From the NCBI GenBank assembly GCA_900546435.1, contig URCQ01000015.1:1-60419 (forward strand): a stretch of 60,419 nucleotides of DNA, written 5' to 3'. The position numbers were made by a program, and so were the translations under genes. Positions 44,409 through 54,504 of this stretch are shown here, one piece after another. The stretch is from an uncultured Pseudobutyrivibrio sp. (GTDB lineage Bacteria > Bacillota > Clostridia > Lachnospirales > Lachnospiraceae). The notes under the pieces were generated by a model. The model worked only from the letters and a program-made list of their open reading frames with translations. It did no database searches and was not told where the DNA came from. Each line of letters opens with the position of its first letter. The first letter of the stretch is position 1.

Positions 44409-46700
44409 CTACTCCTCTTTAGGAATCTGATTCAGCATTTTATTTACTTCCACTACCATTTCCGTTGGAATCACGCCTCCTGCCATTTTAAGCTGCGCCT
44501 CTAAAGACATCTGTTCCATCTGACGCTGCATTTCGTCGGATACCTTTGTATTTTTTGCCACATCTCCATACTTTTCAATGGTTTTCTCTGCCATCTTTTC
44601 CATCGCTTTAGCAAGAATGACTGCAGCCTTAGGGTTTGCTTTTAAATCCGCTATTTTATCCTTAATGGAAAAATATCCCACAGGAGTCTGCATATCCTCA
44701 CGTTCAAACCAGTTGACAATCGTTTCTCTTGGCAGGATGTAAGACCGGTTTGGTTCAGATACCTTACGGATGCGGATACTGTCAGTCACTTTTGCAGTTA
44801 CTCCATCCATTGTATCCGGCACTTCAGCTGCTGCTTCAATGCTATGCTCCCCGTTAATCGGTACTTCAAATACAAAAATCTTATCCGCCTCTTTTGCTTC
44901 AGCTTTCACTCCATCCACAAAAAGTGTTACTTTCGGCAAATTGGAATACACCTTTACCTCTGTTATATCTTCTGCCCTGTCAATATAGCGGCTGCCACAC
45001 ACATGGACAAATGGTTCCTTAGAAAGATATGCCTTATAGATATAAAATGCATCCTTCTTTATTTTTCGGTCGAAGGTAACAAGTCCCTTATGGTTCACTC
45101 CCTTTTCTCCACCGTCTTCCCTGCCGTCTGCCGCAAAATCAAACATATTCCATACATGCATTGCCCAGATATAAGGACGCTCTTTCCACATCTTCAACAT
45201 ATGTTCATGGTAGACTGCCTGGTATTCTTCCGTATAATCTCCCTTTTCCGGCTTTCCTGTCTGATAACAGATGGTTGCATCTGCACCATATTCGGACAAA
45301 CCAATGGCAGTATCCGGATACTTCGCATGAAAGCTGTCAAACCATGTATCATTTTCCTCTTTTTCTCCTACATACCAACCATAATACAGATTATAGGAAC
45401 GGATATCCGGTAATTTCACAATGGACTCCGCGGTGTCTAAAATAAATACATTTGCCATGGTAGTCGGACGTGTTGCATCCAGCTTGTGACAAAGCTCATT
45501 TAGAATCACATGATTCTCCATCAAATCCTCTGTCACGCCTCCGCTTGTAGTAATTTCGTTAGAAAGCCCCCAACAGATGATGGATGGGTGATTATAATTC
45601 TGAATTACAAGCTCTGTCATCTGACTGATGGTATTCTCCCTTCCTTCCGGCATATGCTCCGTAATATAAGGAATTTCAGCCCACACAATCAGACCACGCT
45701 CGTCGCACAAGTCATAGAAATACTGATCATGCTGATAATGTGCCAGTCGAATGGTATTTGCTCCAAGCTCGCAAATAATATCCATATCTTCCCGGTGCAT
45801 CTCTTTTGTAAGTGCATTTCCAGCATCTCTTCGATCCTGATGTCTGGCCACACCACAGAGCGGATAGCTTCTGCCATTTAAGAAAAATCCTTTTTCCGGA
45901 TCCACCGAATAGGTACGGCAACCGAATCTGGTGTCAATCTCATCAATTGCCTTATCCATTTCAAAAAGCTGCACGGTTACCGTATATAAGTATGGATTTT
46001 CTAATCCATCCCATAGAGACACATTTTTTATTGTAAGCTCTGCTTCCAAATGATTCTCTGCCACTTCGGTTTCTGTTGAAGCAACCACATTTTTGTCTGC
46101 ATCGTGGATGGTAATTACTGTTTTCCCTTCTGATGTCACATTTTCCGTCCATGCTTCTATTTTAATTTTAGCATCCGGATTTCCTAATGTCACCTGCGGA
46201 GTAACCTTTATTCCATTTCCTCCAAAATAACCTAATGCGAAATGCTCTTTTGGTACCGTAATCAGATATACATCCCGATAGATTCCACCATAAAAGGTAA
46301 AATCTGCCTTCTGCGGATAAACTCTGCGGTTTACGCCATTATCTACTGAAATAGCCAGCACATTTTCTTCCTGCAATACTTCTGTTATGTTAACACGAAA
46401 TGTAGAATACCCACCTTCATGCTGTGCCAGCTTCTGTCCATTCACATACACATTTGCACTCATTCCTACACCGCGGAATTCAATCCATGCTTCTTCCTCT
46501 TCCATAAGTTCCGGTCTTACAAACTTTTTCACATACCAGCAGGTGCCACGATAATAATCATTTCCTCCATCCTGTCCATCCTCTGCGTTCCATGTGTGTG
46601 GAAGGGAAATGTGATCTCCTACTGCTGTCATTGCTGCTTCCATGCCCACATTCTCTTTTATAAAAATCCAGTCATCATTTATTTTATATGTCTGTCGCAT
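44409..46700 (-). CDS. GH2-family glycoside hydrolase (beta-galactosidase/beta-glucuronidase type)
   Basis: A 763-residue enzyme. The start is the ATG at 46700, nine bases after GGAG; a TTG 15 bases earlier overlaps that site. Domain order is an N-terminal jelly-roll sugar-binding domain (LPHTWNAEDGQDGGNDYYRG), an immunoglobulin-like domain, and a TIM barrel with RLAHYQHDQYFYDLCDERG, WGLSNEI (acid/base Glu) and GLSEYGAD (nucleophile Glu). Residues about 690-763 form a helical tail, ending in EVNKMLNQIPKEE, that is not part of the standard fold. There is no signal peptide. It is last in the glycosidase operon. Exact substrate is not readable; galactosides are likely. Confidence 0.9.
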   Translation of the reverse strand: MRQTYKINDDWIFIKENVGMEAAMTAVGDHISLPHTWNAEDGQDGGNDYYRGTCWYVKKFVRPELMEEEEAWIEFRGVGMSANVYVNGQKLAQHEGGYSTFRVNITEVLQEENVLAISVDNGVNRRVYPQKADFTFYGGIYRDVYLITVPKEHFALGYFGGNGIKVTPQVTLGNPDAKIKIEAWTENVTSEGKTVITIHDADKNVVASTETEVAENHLEAELTIKNVSLWDGLENPYLYTVTVQLFEMDKAIDEIDTRFGCRTYSVDPEKGFFLNGRSYPLCGVARHQDRRDAGNALTKEMHREDMDIICELGANTIRLAHYQHDQYFYDLCDERGLIVWAEIPYITEHMPEGRENTISQMTELVIQNYNHPSIICWGLSNEITTSGGVTEDLMENHVILNELCHKLDATRPTTMANVFILDTAESIVKLPDIRSYNLYYGWYVGEKEENDTWFDSFHAKYPDTAIGLSEYGADATICYQTGKPEKGDYTEEYQAVYHEHMLKMWKERPYIWAMHVWNMFDFAADGREDGGEKGVNHKGLVTFDRKIKKDAFYIYKAYLSKEPFVHVCGSRYIDRAEDITEVKVYSNLPKVTLFVDGVKAEAKEADKIFVFEVPINGEHSIEAAAEVPDTMDGVTAKVTDSIRIRKVSEPNRSYILPRETIVNWFEREDMQTPVGYFSIKDKIADLKANPKAAVILAKAMEKMAEKTIEKYGDVAKNTKVSDEMQRQMEQMSLEAQLKMAGGVIPTEMVVEVNKMLNQIPKEE

Positions 46701-46738
46701 TCTTTTTTTCTCCAATCTATTTTTACTTATTAATTTAG

Positions 46739-46766
46739 CAAAACACCGCCTTTTAATAAGGCGGTG
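46739..46766 (-). terminator. Hairpin terminator after the GH78 gene
   Basis: On the minus strand CACCGCCTT pairs with AAGGCGGTG around ATTAA, followed by TTTTGC. The T-run is short, so readthrough into the GH2 gene is plausible. Confidence 0.65.
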
Positions 46767-46821
46767 CTGCTATAGGTGTGGTATTAATTCTCAGCATCGG
46801 TACGTTATATTCATTTCCATA

Positions 46822-49608
46822 TCACTCTACATCTCTTAGCAGAGCATCCACCTTTTCCATTTCTGCATTCATTTTCCCATCACCGTACCTGCATAAAATC
46901 TGTTTCAAAGAAAATTCCCACATGCTTTTCGGTAATTGCATAAGCATTGGTGCCTCTTGTTCCAAAATCGCCCTGCATTTTTCATTTGATACCAATTCCT
47001 TCATTGGAATTTCCAAACTGTATACTTTGCGCAAATATTCTGTGGTTTTATAGCTCACTTCATAACTTCCTGCTTCCAGTATGCAAATACCATCTTCCAC
47101 ATTCTTAAACATCGTATTGCAACTTTCTCTAAAAAGCTCTTCCGGTGCATATGGCAGTTTCAGGTAAGCAATACAGCCAAAAGGTACCGTAACCTCTACT
47201 GTCATGTGTTCTGCGTCAGTCTCCTTCCAAGCAACCTCATAGGTTCCGGCAGCCGAAGCATATTTCGCTTTTAGACTGCGTATTCTCCAATCTGGTTTTG
47301 GTTCCAGCCTCACTTTACAAAATCCCGGTGCATCTTCGCAGAGGCAGATACCTGCCATATGTCGCCACATCCATTCTACAATAGAACCATAAGCATAATG
47401 ATTCAGGCTGTTCATACCTTCTTCCGAAATTCTGCCATCCGGTAAAATACTGTTCCAGCGTTCCCATACGGTAGTTGCTCCCATTTTTACTTCATACAAC
47501 CATCCCGGACATTCCTCATTAAGCAGCAAATCATATGCCATCTTTGTTTCACCGATATCCGAAAGCACATTACATAATAAAGGTGTGCCAATAAAGCCAG
47601 TTCGAAGCTGTCCCTCTACATCATTTAAAGCCTTAACCAGAGCCTGTCTGTTTCGTTCCACTTTATCAGTTAAACCATATTGGAGCGTCAGCAAATAGCC
47701 CGTCTGTGTATCAATACAGCAACGACCTGTTTTTGAAAAAAATTCTTCTTGTATTCCTTCTAGTATTTTTTCCGCTAAAGCCTCATATTTCTCTGCATCT
47801 GCTGTGTTTCCAAGCAAATTAGCTGTCTTGGCAACAATCTGTACACTATTCCGGTAGTAAACATCTGCAATAAAGGCTTCATCTGTCCTTCCTTTTGTCT
47901 GGTCCGGTCGATTAGACGGATGATCCAGTGCCAACCAATCTCCATAATGAAATACCTTCCGCCAGCCATGCGTATCTCCATCTATGTCTGTAATATAATC
48001 AACCCATGCCTTCATGCTTTCATATTGTTCAGCTAAAATAGACATGTCTCCATTATATAAATACAGTATCCACGGGATGATACAGACCGCATCTCCCCAT
48101 GCACTTGAACAACCAGTCATCCCTGCAGAAGGAATGACATCCGGAACCATTCCATGATTTTTCCTCTGCTCCTGTGCCATATCTTTTAAATATTTACGGA
48201 AAAAAGCATAGCAGTCAGTTAAATAATTTGCAGTTGGGCAAAATACCTGAGCATCTCCTGTCCATCCCAGTCGCTCATTTCGCTGCGGGCAGTCCGTTGG
48301 GACATCCAAAAAATTACTCTTTTGTCCCCATTTAACATTAGAAATCAATTGATTCACCAAAACATTACCCGTAGTTAATTCTCCCCGCGGTTCAATTTCT
48401 GAATATAGTGACAATCCGGTAAAGTCTTCCTTCTTTAAATCCGGTATTCCCTCCACCTTAACATACCGATAGCCATAAAAGGTAAAATGTGGTTGTAGAA
48501 TATGTTCATTTCCATCCGATACCCATATATACTCTGCTTTGGCAAGTCGCAGGTTTCCCCGATAAAAATTACCATTCTGCAGCACTTCGCCAAATTGCAG
48601 ATGCACTCTGGTTCCCCTCGGCACATGCGTTCTCAGTCGGAAGGTTCCTGCCATATTCTGTCCAAGGTCAATGACCGTTTCTCCCGCAGGTGTTACTATG
48701 ATGTCTTTAACAGTTAATTCCTCATGGACACTTACCGGTACACTATAACGAGCCACCAATGGGGCCATCTCTTCTGTACACAATTCTGCCGATACCGGTT
48801 CTTCCTCCGTTAAAGTCGCGTCCTCCGTCTCACCATCATAAATCCCAGAAGCAAGAATATTACTTCGTGATACCATCCAGTTTTCATCTGTACCAAATGT
48901 CTCATGTCTTCCGTCTTCATAAAGCACATGTATCTCTGCAATTAACTTCCAATTTCCTGAGTAAGCAGGCTCTCCTGTTCTGCTCGCAGTCAGACCAAAT
49001 GGGCTTTTGTACCAACCATTTCCTAATAATACTGAAATGTGATTTTTTCTTTCCAAGTCCTCAGTAATGTCGTAAGTCTGATATTGCAACCAGCTCTGAT
49101 AGTCATTGGAATAAGGTGTCATAAACTCACACCCGATTTTTTTCCCATTCAAATATACTTCATATAATCCCAGTCCACAAATATACAATCTGGCAGAAGC
49201 AACTTTCCCTTCTAACAACAGTTCGTTGCTAAAAATAGGATGCCTCGCTTCTTTAGAATCACAGGTAATCCACTTCGCCGCCCACGGTTCATCCTGCTTT
49301 GCGGTTTCAAACCAGTTTAAGCTGCTTACCGCTTCCTCTCCTGCATCCGAATGAACTTCAACATTCCAGTAGTAACGTGTGCATGGCGCCAGTTCAATTT
49401 TTATTGTATATGCAATGCTACTTATTTGACTGCTTAATCCACTGTCATAAATTACATTTTTACACTCTTTATCCGTATAAACACGAATACGTGCAGCTGT
49501 CTGCTTTTTTCCCTTCGCCTGTTCCACTACATAGGAAAAAGTCACATGTTCCATGTGGTAGCCCAATGGATTTTTTAAATGATTTACTTTACAGGCAATG
49601 ATATTCAT
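46822..49608 (-). CDS. GH78-family alpha-L-rhamnosidase
   Basis: A 928-residue enzyme that removes terminal alpha-linked rhamnose. Two N-terminal beta-sandwich domains are followed by an (alpha/alpha)6 barrel with the family core DVPTDCPQRNERLGWTGDAQ (residues about 440-459) that carries catalytic acids, then WGDAV and YGDWL, and a C-terminal beta domain (VRLEPKPDWRI). The final 70 residues extend beyond the usual end and are helical (RAILEQEAPMLMQLPKSMWE onward). No signal peptide. AAGGAGGAGGGCT precedes the ATG. Substrates would be short rhamnosides such as pectin or saponin fragments. Confidence 0.92.
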   Translation of the reverse strand: MNIIACKVNHLKNPLGYHMEHVTFSYVVEQAKGKKQTAARIRVYTDKECKNVIYDSGLSSQISSIAYTIKIELAPCTRYYWNVEVHSDAGEEAVSSLNWFETAKQDEPWAAKWITCDSKEARHPIFSNELLLEGKVASARLYICGLGLYEVYLNGKKIGCEFMTPYSNDYQSWLQYQTYDITEDLERKNHISVLLGNGWYKSPFGLTASRTGEPAYSGNWKLIAEIHVLYEDGRHETFGTDENWMVSRSNILASGIYDGETEDATLTEEEPVSAELCTEEMAPLVARYSVPVSVHEELTVKDIIVTPAGETVIDLGQNMAGTFRLRTHVPRGTRVHLQFGEVLQNGNFYRGNLRLAKAEYIWVSDGNEHILQPHFTFYGYRYVKVEGIPDLKKEDFTGLSLYSEIEPRGELTTGNVLVNQLISNVKWGQKSNFLDVPTDCPQRNERLGWTGDAQVFCPTANYLTDCYAFFRKYLKDMAQEQRKNHGMVPDVIPSAGMTGCSSAWGDAVCIIPWILYLYNGDMSILAEQYESMKAWVDYITDIDGDTHGWRKVFHYGDWLALDHPSNRPDQTKGRTDEAFIADVYYRNSVQIVAKTANLLGNTADAEKYEALAEKILEGIQEEFFSKTGRCCIDTQTGYLLTLQYGLTDKVERNRQALVKALNDVEGQLRTGFIGTPLLCNVLSDIGETKMAYDLLLNEECPGWLYEVKMGATTVWERWNSILPDGRISEEGMNSLNHYAYGSIVEWMWRHMAGICLCEDAPGFCKVRLEPKPDWRIRSLKAKYASAAGTYEVAWKETDAEHMTVEVTVPFGCIAYLKLPYAPEELFRESCNTMFKNVEDGICILEAGSYEVSYKTTEYLRKVYSLEIPMKELVSNEKCRAILEQEAPMLMQLPKSMWEFSLKQILCRYGDGKMNAEMEKVDALLRDVE

Positions 49609-49644
49609 AGCCCTCCTCCTTATACGTTTCCAGCATTTATACCT

Positions 49645-51459
49645 CTACATCATCCGAATCACATCGCCTTCCGTAATTCCGTTTTCATTAAAGCTGTCCA
49701 CACAGATATAATACTCCTGTCCTTTAATAAGCGTTGACAGATTCACCTCTGTCGCCCCGTATACCATCCAGCTGCAGTAGAGCTTGTCCGGTGCTATGCC
49801 ATAGCGCACATTACACCCCTGCGCTCCATCAATCGGCTCCCAGCTCACTAGTCCGTCTAAGTCTCCCGTTCGGATGGCTTTTGCCTTCGCCTTTTCGGGT
49901 TTTGAACCGTTTGCAGTTCCAAAAACACGCAGTCCGCTGATGCGAAGCGGCTGTCCATATGGAAGCTTTGCCCCGGTAATACGAATATAACGTGCCATAA
50001 TACCATCCAGATACTCGTAATAACCATTGGAGCATTCTCTTGACACTTCCTCAAGCACACTCCACGCTTCTCCGTCAAGACTCATTTCAATGCGATAGGA
50101 AGATGTCACCGGCTTCTGTTCGATATACCGTTTTTCCCCAAGAGAACCCCCATAGATATCCTCCGGATATTCCACGGCCAGATTTTCATCAGCCAGATTC
50201 ACCTGAATTGCATGTACCTCGGATTGTTTTTCCAAATCCACACAGTACCACTCAGACTCTTTATTTGTTGCAGCACTCCACCAGCTCCGAATATCCTCAT
50301 CCACTGCAAGCTTCACATTGCTACCCTCTGCTGTGGATGAAGCTGTCGCCGGTTTTTGATAGGATAAAAGCATCCATTCTGGTTTTATGGACCAAGGATC
50401 AAATTTTCCCTCCGGAATCCGCATCGGATAATCTGCAAAATTTTGGTTACAAAACAGGATTCCATCCTCATCAAAACCGGCTGGGAACAGACCGACCCTG
50501 CGTTCAAAATTGTGGTTGACACTGATGCGCATCGTGGAAGCATGCCAGTAATTTCCGTAAGCATCCGCTATCGTGCTTCCGTGACCTGCAGCATGAATAA
50601 ATCCGCCCGGCTTACTGGAATAAGGATTGCTGGACTGCACCGTAAATGGTCCTAACGGTGTGTCCGATACATAGACACCATCTGCATAAGTATTGAACTG
50701 GGTTCCCGGAACCGCATATTGAAGATAATATTTACCATTATGCTTCGTCATAAATGCCCCTTCGATATAAGGACGTCCTGCAGATTTTACCATACGCATA
50801 AGCCGCTCTCTGGTAAATCCTGCTGTGTCCGGCATGTGCTCCGGAAGTTCAAACTCTCCTGTTTCCGGATTCGTGCAGCTTGCAATAAACTCATAAAGCC
50901 CGCCTTCTTTCAGCACAACGCCATTTTCACCGGCGCGCTCATATCCTAATACATCCTCATGTCCTTCCAGTAATGGCACTGGATCTCCTATAGGAGTCAT
51001 TGTCACCTGGTCCATCTCCACGCCAAAAATCGGGTCCATATTACTGCAGCCCCAATAAAAATATACCCGTCCGTCATCATCACAGAACATATCAGGGTCC
51101 CAGAAATCAAAAGGTGCAGATACCTCCTCAAAATCATCCTCAAGCGGATTTGCTGAGCGCAGAATTGGGCAGTTCACCCCTCTTCTGGAAGCACAGAAAT
51201 AAAGATAATCTCCCACCTGCCTTACATCCGGTGCATAATCATAAATCAATAAATCCTTATTTCCATGAAACTTCCAGTCCAACAGGTCCTTACTGTACCA
51301 GAATCCGGATGCCATGGATACAAAGATATAATAGGTTCCCTTATAAAAAATCAAGGTTGGATCCGCACCCTCACGGAAGACACTGCGCTCTCCCTGAATC
51401 AACATATGTTGATAGCGGTAGGATAAATCCAGTGGGTTACAAAATGTTTGACGTTTCAT
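49645..51459 (-). CDS. GH43-family glycosidase with carbohydrate-binding and Fn3-like domains
   Basis: A 604-residue enzyme. The five-bladed propeller has GADPTLIFYKGTYYIF (catalytic base Asp), DFWDPDMF (pKa-modulating Asp) and RPYIEGAF (acid Glu). Residues about 365-510 form a discoidin/CBM32-like domain (KPATASSTAEGSNVKLAVDE, then ARYIRITG). A short fibronectin-III-like domain ends the protein. The family removes arabinose, xylose or galactose. It has no signal peptide, so the binding domain acts on soluble oligosaccharides. An AGAAGGAGAAATATC site precedes the ATG. Confidence 0.9.
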   Translation of the reverse strand: MKRQTFCNPLDLSYRYQHMLIQGERSVFREGADPTLIFYKGTYYIFVSMASGFWYSKDLLDWKFHGNKDLLIYDYAPDVRQVGDYLYFCASRRGVNCPILRSANPLEDDFEEVSAPFDFWDPDMFCDDDGRVYFYWGCSNMDPIFGVEMDQVTMTPIGDPVPLLEGHEDVLGYERAGENGVVLKEGGLYEFIASCTNPETGEFELPEHMPDTAGFTRERLMRMVKSAGRPYIEGAFMTKHNGKYYLQYAVPGTQFNTYADGVYVSDTPLGPFTVQSSNPYSSKPGGFIHAAGHGSTIADAYGNYWHASTMRISVNHNFERRVGLFPAGFDEDGILFCNQNFADYPMRIPEGKFDPWSIKPEWMLLSYQKPATASSTAEGSNVKLAVDEDIRSWWSAATNKESEWYCVDLEKQSEVHAIQVNLADENLAVEYPEDIYGGSLGEKRYIEQKPVTSSYRIEMSLDGEAWSVLEEVSRECSNGYYEYLDGIMARYIRITGAKLPYGQPLRISGLRVFGTANGSKPEKAKAKAIRTGDLDGLVSWEPIDGAQGCNVRYGIAPDKLYCSWMVYGATEVNLSTLIKGQEYYICVDSFNENGITEGDVIRMM

Positions 51460-51476
51460 ATGATATTTCTCCTTCT

Positions 51477-53078
51477 CTATAAATAGGCAAATAGTTTAAG
51501 TTTTAAAAGCGTAGGCTCCTGATACATTGTATTGACCACCTCATCACCGTTAAGTCTGCGTCCCGGAATCCAAATTCCATTTTCAAAATGTCCCTCTTCA
51601 AGAGCCAGCACATCTGCATTCGGTCTGTCTGAATCCGTGGAAAAATATCCAAATGCCGCTGCATGAATCAGAATATAAAAGGTGTCCTCTGACTCCTTTA
51701 AAATCATGCAGACGCTATCCTTTCTGACAATCATTGGTGTATCGAGTGCAATCTGGAAACCAAAAGTTCCAAACAGCATCTTATCTTCTTCTTTGCGCTC
51801 ACAGGAAACAGCCTGCAAATCAGAGGTTCCATACTTTTCAGTCAATAAAGGCATCATCTCATGCAGCGTACGGGTATACCATCCATATTCTTCCACGTTC
51901 ATAGGCGTTTTCAATGCCGGATCTTCCACATCCACCCCAAACAGATAGGACTGTGTTGCAGAAAACGGCTGTCCCATATCCTCAAATCCAAATGGAGAAT
52001 AACAGAGTGCATGATAATGTCCGATACAGTACACCTCTCTCGGCCCCGCATAGCTGTGCGTCGCACATTCCGGAATAAATAAAGGCGTATTTCTTCTTGT
52101 ATATTCATCACAGATTTCCAAAAAATTCTGCACATAAATATCCGGTGCAATAATATCAATATTTGGTGCACAGCAGGCCCATACCTCCATCATCCGAGAC
52201 ACCGGTCCTCCCGCCGGATAAGTTCCGGGTGCTCCACCCTTATCAAGCCAGCAGTTTGCCGTCATCGGAATTGAGTATTCTCTTTTTCCTGCCTTAGCTA
52301 CTGCATTCACATAGCTTGCAGTATAATAAGCGCTAAAAATCTCCTCCGCACAGTTTCCAAATACCTCTGTCCAGCTTCCCTCATGTGCACCATTTTCTAC
52401 TTCCCATTTCACATCCGGCACCATCGTATCCGTATGCTGTTTCATATAAGAAGCAAACTCATTTGGCACTTTTGCAGAAAAAATTGCATCCGCCTCATTT
52501 GAGTTTTCCCTTGCCGTACCCATAAGTCCTGTCTCATTCTCCACCTGAACCATAATCACGGTCTGGCTTTCACGATCTATCTCTCTGATATGCTTCATCA
52601 ACATAGAAAAAGCTTTCGCATCCGCCTGCTTTGTCTCCTCACACAGATAAGAAAGCGTCGTATACGGCATACCATAGAAGTCCTTCCTGCGAATAAAATT
52701 CTTTCCCTTCTCTACTTGAGCGCGCTTAAAGCGCTTTAAATCTGTTTTCACCCATTCCGGCGCATAATAACACTGTGCATTTTTCCAGGCTCCAAACCAC
52801 AAAAGACCTAGTTTTTTCCCACGTCTTCTCGCCTGTATAATTAAGCCGTCCACCAACGAGAAATCAAATTTCCCCTCCTCGGGTTCAATAAGCTCCCACG
52901 TCACCGGCAGCAGCAGGCTGTTCAAGCCCAAAGCATCTGCCTTGTCATACACCTGTTCCATGTATTCCACTGAAGAAGAATTGGAATTGTGAACTTCACC
53001 TGAAAGCATTATGAAAGGCTTGTCACCTACCATCAGCATCTTTTTTCCGTTTTGTTCCACGATATGTATCCTACTCAT
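51477..53078 (-). CDS. GH35/GH42-like beta-galactosidase (DUF5597 type)
   Basis: A 533-residue TIM-barrel enzyme, first in the glycosidase operon. LSGEVHNSNSSS opens the barrel, LLLPVTWELIEPEEGKFDF is the typical GH35/42 strand, VIMVQVENETG carries the likely acid/base Glu, and LFIPECATH the likely nucleophile Glu. The C-terminal 130 residues resemble the DUF5597 beta-sandwich. There is no signal peptide. It removes beta-linked galactose from imported oligosaccharides, to judge from the family. Spacing to the GH43 gene is 17 bp. Confidence 0.85.
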   Translation of the reverse strand: MSRIHIVEQNGKKMLMVGDKPFIMLSGEVHNSNSSSVEYMEQVYDKADALGLNSLLLPVTWELIEPEEGKFDFSLVDGLIIQARRRGKKLGLLWFGAWKNAQCYYAPEWVKTDLKRFKRAQVEKGKNFIRRKDFYGMPYTTLSYLCEETKQADAKAFSMLMKHIREIDRESQTVIMVQVENETGLMGTARENSNEADAIFSAKVPNEFASYMKQHTDTMVPDVKWEVENGAHEGSWTEVFGNCAEEIFSAYYTASYVNAVAKAGKREYSIPMTANCWLDKGGAPGTYPAGGPVSRMMEVWACCAPNIDIIAPDIYVQNFLEICDEYTRRNTPLFIPECATHSYAGPREVYCIGHYHALCYSPFGFEDMGQPFSATQSYLFGVDVEDPALKTPMNVEEYGWYTRTLHEMMPLLTEKYGTSDLQAVSCERKEEDKMLFGTFGFQIALDTPMIVRKDSVCMILKESEDTFYILIHAAAFGYFSTDSDRPNADVLALEEGHFENGIWIPGRRLNGDEVVNTMYQEPTLLKLKLFAYL

Positions 53079-53108
53079 CTTATCTTACTCTCCTCTTAAA
53101 AACTTCCA

Positions 53109-53153
53109 TAAAAAAAACAATATCTCTTATAAGATAATTATAAGAAATATTGT
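53109..53153 (-). terminator. A+T-rich hairpin between the AraC regulator and the GH operon
   Basis: On the minus strand ACAATAT-tt-CTTATA pairs with TATAAG-ag-ATATTGT, then a run of eight T. It reads as a weak terminator of the regulator gene, but the dyad also lies where the GH operon promoter is expected and may be a regulator target. Confidence 0.6.
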
Positions 53154-53202
53154 CTTTTCTTCTTAGAATAATTTTTAAGAAAACTAGCACAAATTTACTT
53201 TT

Positions 53203-54432
53203 TTATTTTGCCAGCTTCATCATATTGCGATACTGCTTGGCTGTCTGGTTCTGATATTTCTTGAACAAACGTGCATAATAATTCTCGTCATAGATACCAA
53301 CGCGCTCCGCCACCTCCTGAATTGGCAGTTCCGTAGCAGCCAAAAGCACCAATGACTCATGTATCCGTTTTTCATTTATATAATCCGTCAGTGTCTTGCC
53401 CGTTTCCTTTTTAAACTGCGCAGACAGGTAACTGGAGCTCACATTGACCTGCTCCGAAATAAGTTTTAATGACAGAGGTTCCCTGATGTGAAAATCAATA
53501 TAGTTTAGCGCATCCCGCACCATAGGAGAATGTCCCTGTAACGAGTGATTTCGCACCAGGAGACAATATGTGTGCATCATATCCCTGCTTACAGAAGCCA
53601 ACTCATTGATATGTATACAGTTTTCTATATTCTTTGCAAAATTTTCAGAAACACGGTCAATATACGCCGGATGTACATCTGCCTGCTGTACAGCCTTGCG
53701 GAAAAGCGTATTCCAAACTATCATGAGGTTCTTCACATCCCGAAGGGTATCCTGACTTCTTGGTTTCAGACGGTAATGCTGGAATTTCTTATCAGCCTCA
53801 ATCACCTTTTCCATATCTCCCGTGCGGACAGCAGCCATCATCATTTCTTCATAAAGATAGCGCTCCTCAATCGCAGCCATCGATAACCCATGTTCTTCTC
53901 CCAGATTCATGTTTTTCGATTCCATCCTAATTCTATAGGCATCTTCCATTCTCCTGATTTGCAGCCCTTCCCTATCATGAAAAATATAACCCATCTGCGT
54001 AAGAACGACGCCTTCGATTGCATCCGAAATCATCAGCAATGGAACACTATAATAGTATTCCTTAAGTTCATTGATAAGATAAAGCGAAAGTTGATTCCGT
54101 TGTATCATCTTCTCCACAATGTATTCCGGCTCCTCCATAATATAAGGACCAATCAATAGGAATTCCTTTTCTGTTCCTTTTCTGTATTCTTCCGGAATCA
54201 AAAAACTCATATAATACTCCTCAAAGGAATCCCGCACGATATAAAGTATTTTTTCCTCATACCATTGCTCCATATTTCCTATCTGGCGCAAAATATCATC
54301 AGGATATTGCAAAAACCTACGAAGGCCTTGGTCATACTCGATATCCGGATTCGTCTGACTGCTCAAACACATGACATTGATGCCAAATGCATTCACCAAC
54401 TCTTCTAATTGTCTGATTAAATCTACCTGCAT
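53203..54432 (-). CDS. AraC-family transcriptional regulator of the GH operon
   Basis: A 409-residue regulator from the ATG at 54432 (MQVDLIRQLEELVNAFG, GGTGAGAAGCGT site). An ATG 45 bases upstream overlaps the -10 box of the promoter and is excluded. The N-terminal 290 residues are an uncharacterised sensor. The C-terminal double HTH is complete: SLKLISEQVNVSSSYLSAQF, then PIQEVAERVGIYDENYYARL and FKKYQNQTAKQYR. It lies directly before four glycosidase genes in the same direction, so it most likely activates them in response to a rhamnose- or galactose-containing ligand. Confidence 0.88.
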   Translation of the reverse strand: MQVDLIRQLEELVNAFGINVMCLSSQTNPDIEYDQGLRRFLQYPDDILRQIGNMEQWYEEKILYIVRDSFEEYYMSFLIPEEYRKGTEKEFLLIGPYIMEEPEYIVEKMIQRNQLSLYLINELKEYYYSVPLLMISDAIEGVVLTQMGYIFHDREGLQIRRMEDAYRIRMESKNMNLGEEHGLSMAAIEERYLYEEMMMAAVRTGDMEKVIEADKKFQHYRLKPRSQDTLRDVKNLMIVWNTLFRKAVQQADVHPAYIDRVSENFAKNIENCIHINELASVSRDMMHTYCLLVRNHSLQGHSPMVRDALNYIDFHIREPLSLKLISEQVNVSSSYLSAQFKKETGKTLTDYINEKRIHESLVLLAATELPIQEVAERVGIYDENYYARLFKKYQNQTAKQYRNMMKLAK

Positions 54433-54475
54433 ACGCTTCTCACCCCATACCCTATGAGATAAATAATATATTTTC

Positions 54476-54504
54476 ATTATATCAAAAATTAAGAAGCGCT
54501 ACAA
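54476..54504 (-). promoter_or_regulatory. Promoter of the AraC regulator gene
   Basis: TTGTAG (54504-54499), a 17-bp spacer and TATAAT (54481-54476) on the minus strand. The -10 ends at the upstream in-frame ATG, which shows translation begins at 54432. The remaining bases up to 54670 carry a plus-strand open fragment (about 50 codons, containing FRFEQNQNAQEAFLDLLDTY) without a start; I see nothing else there. Confidence 0.75.
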
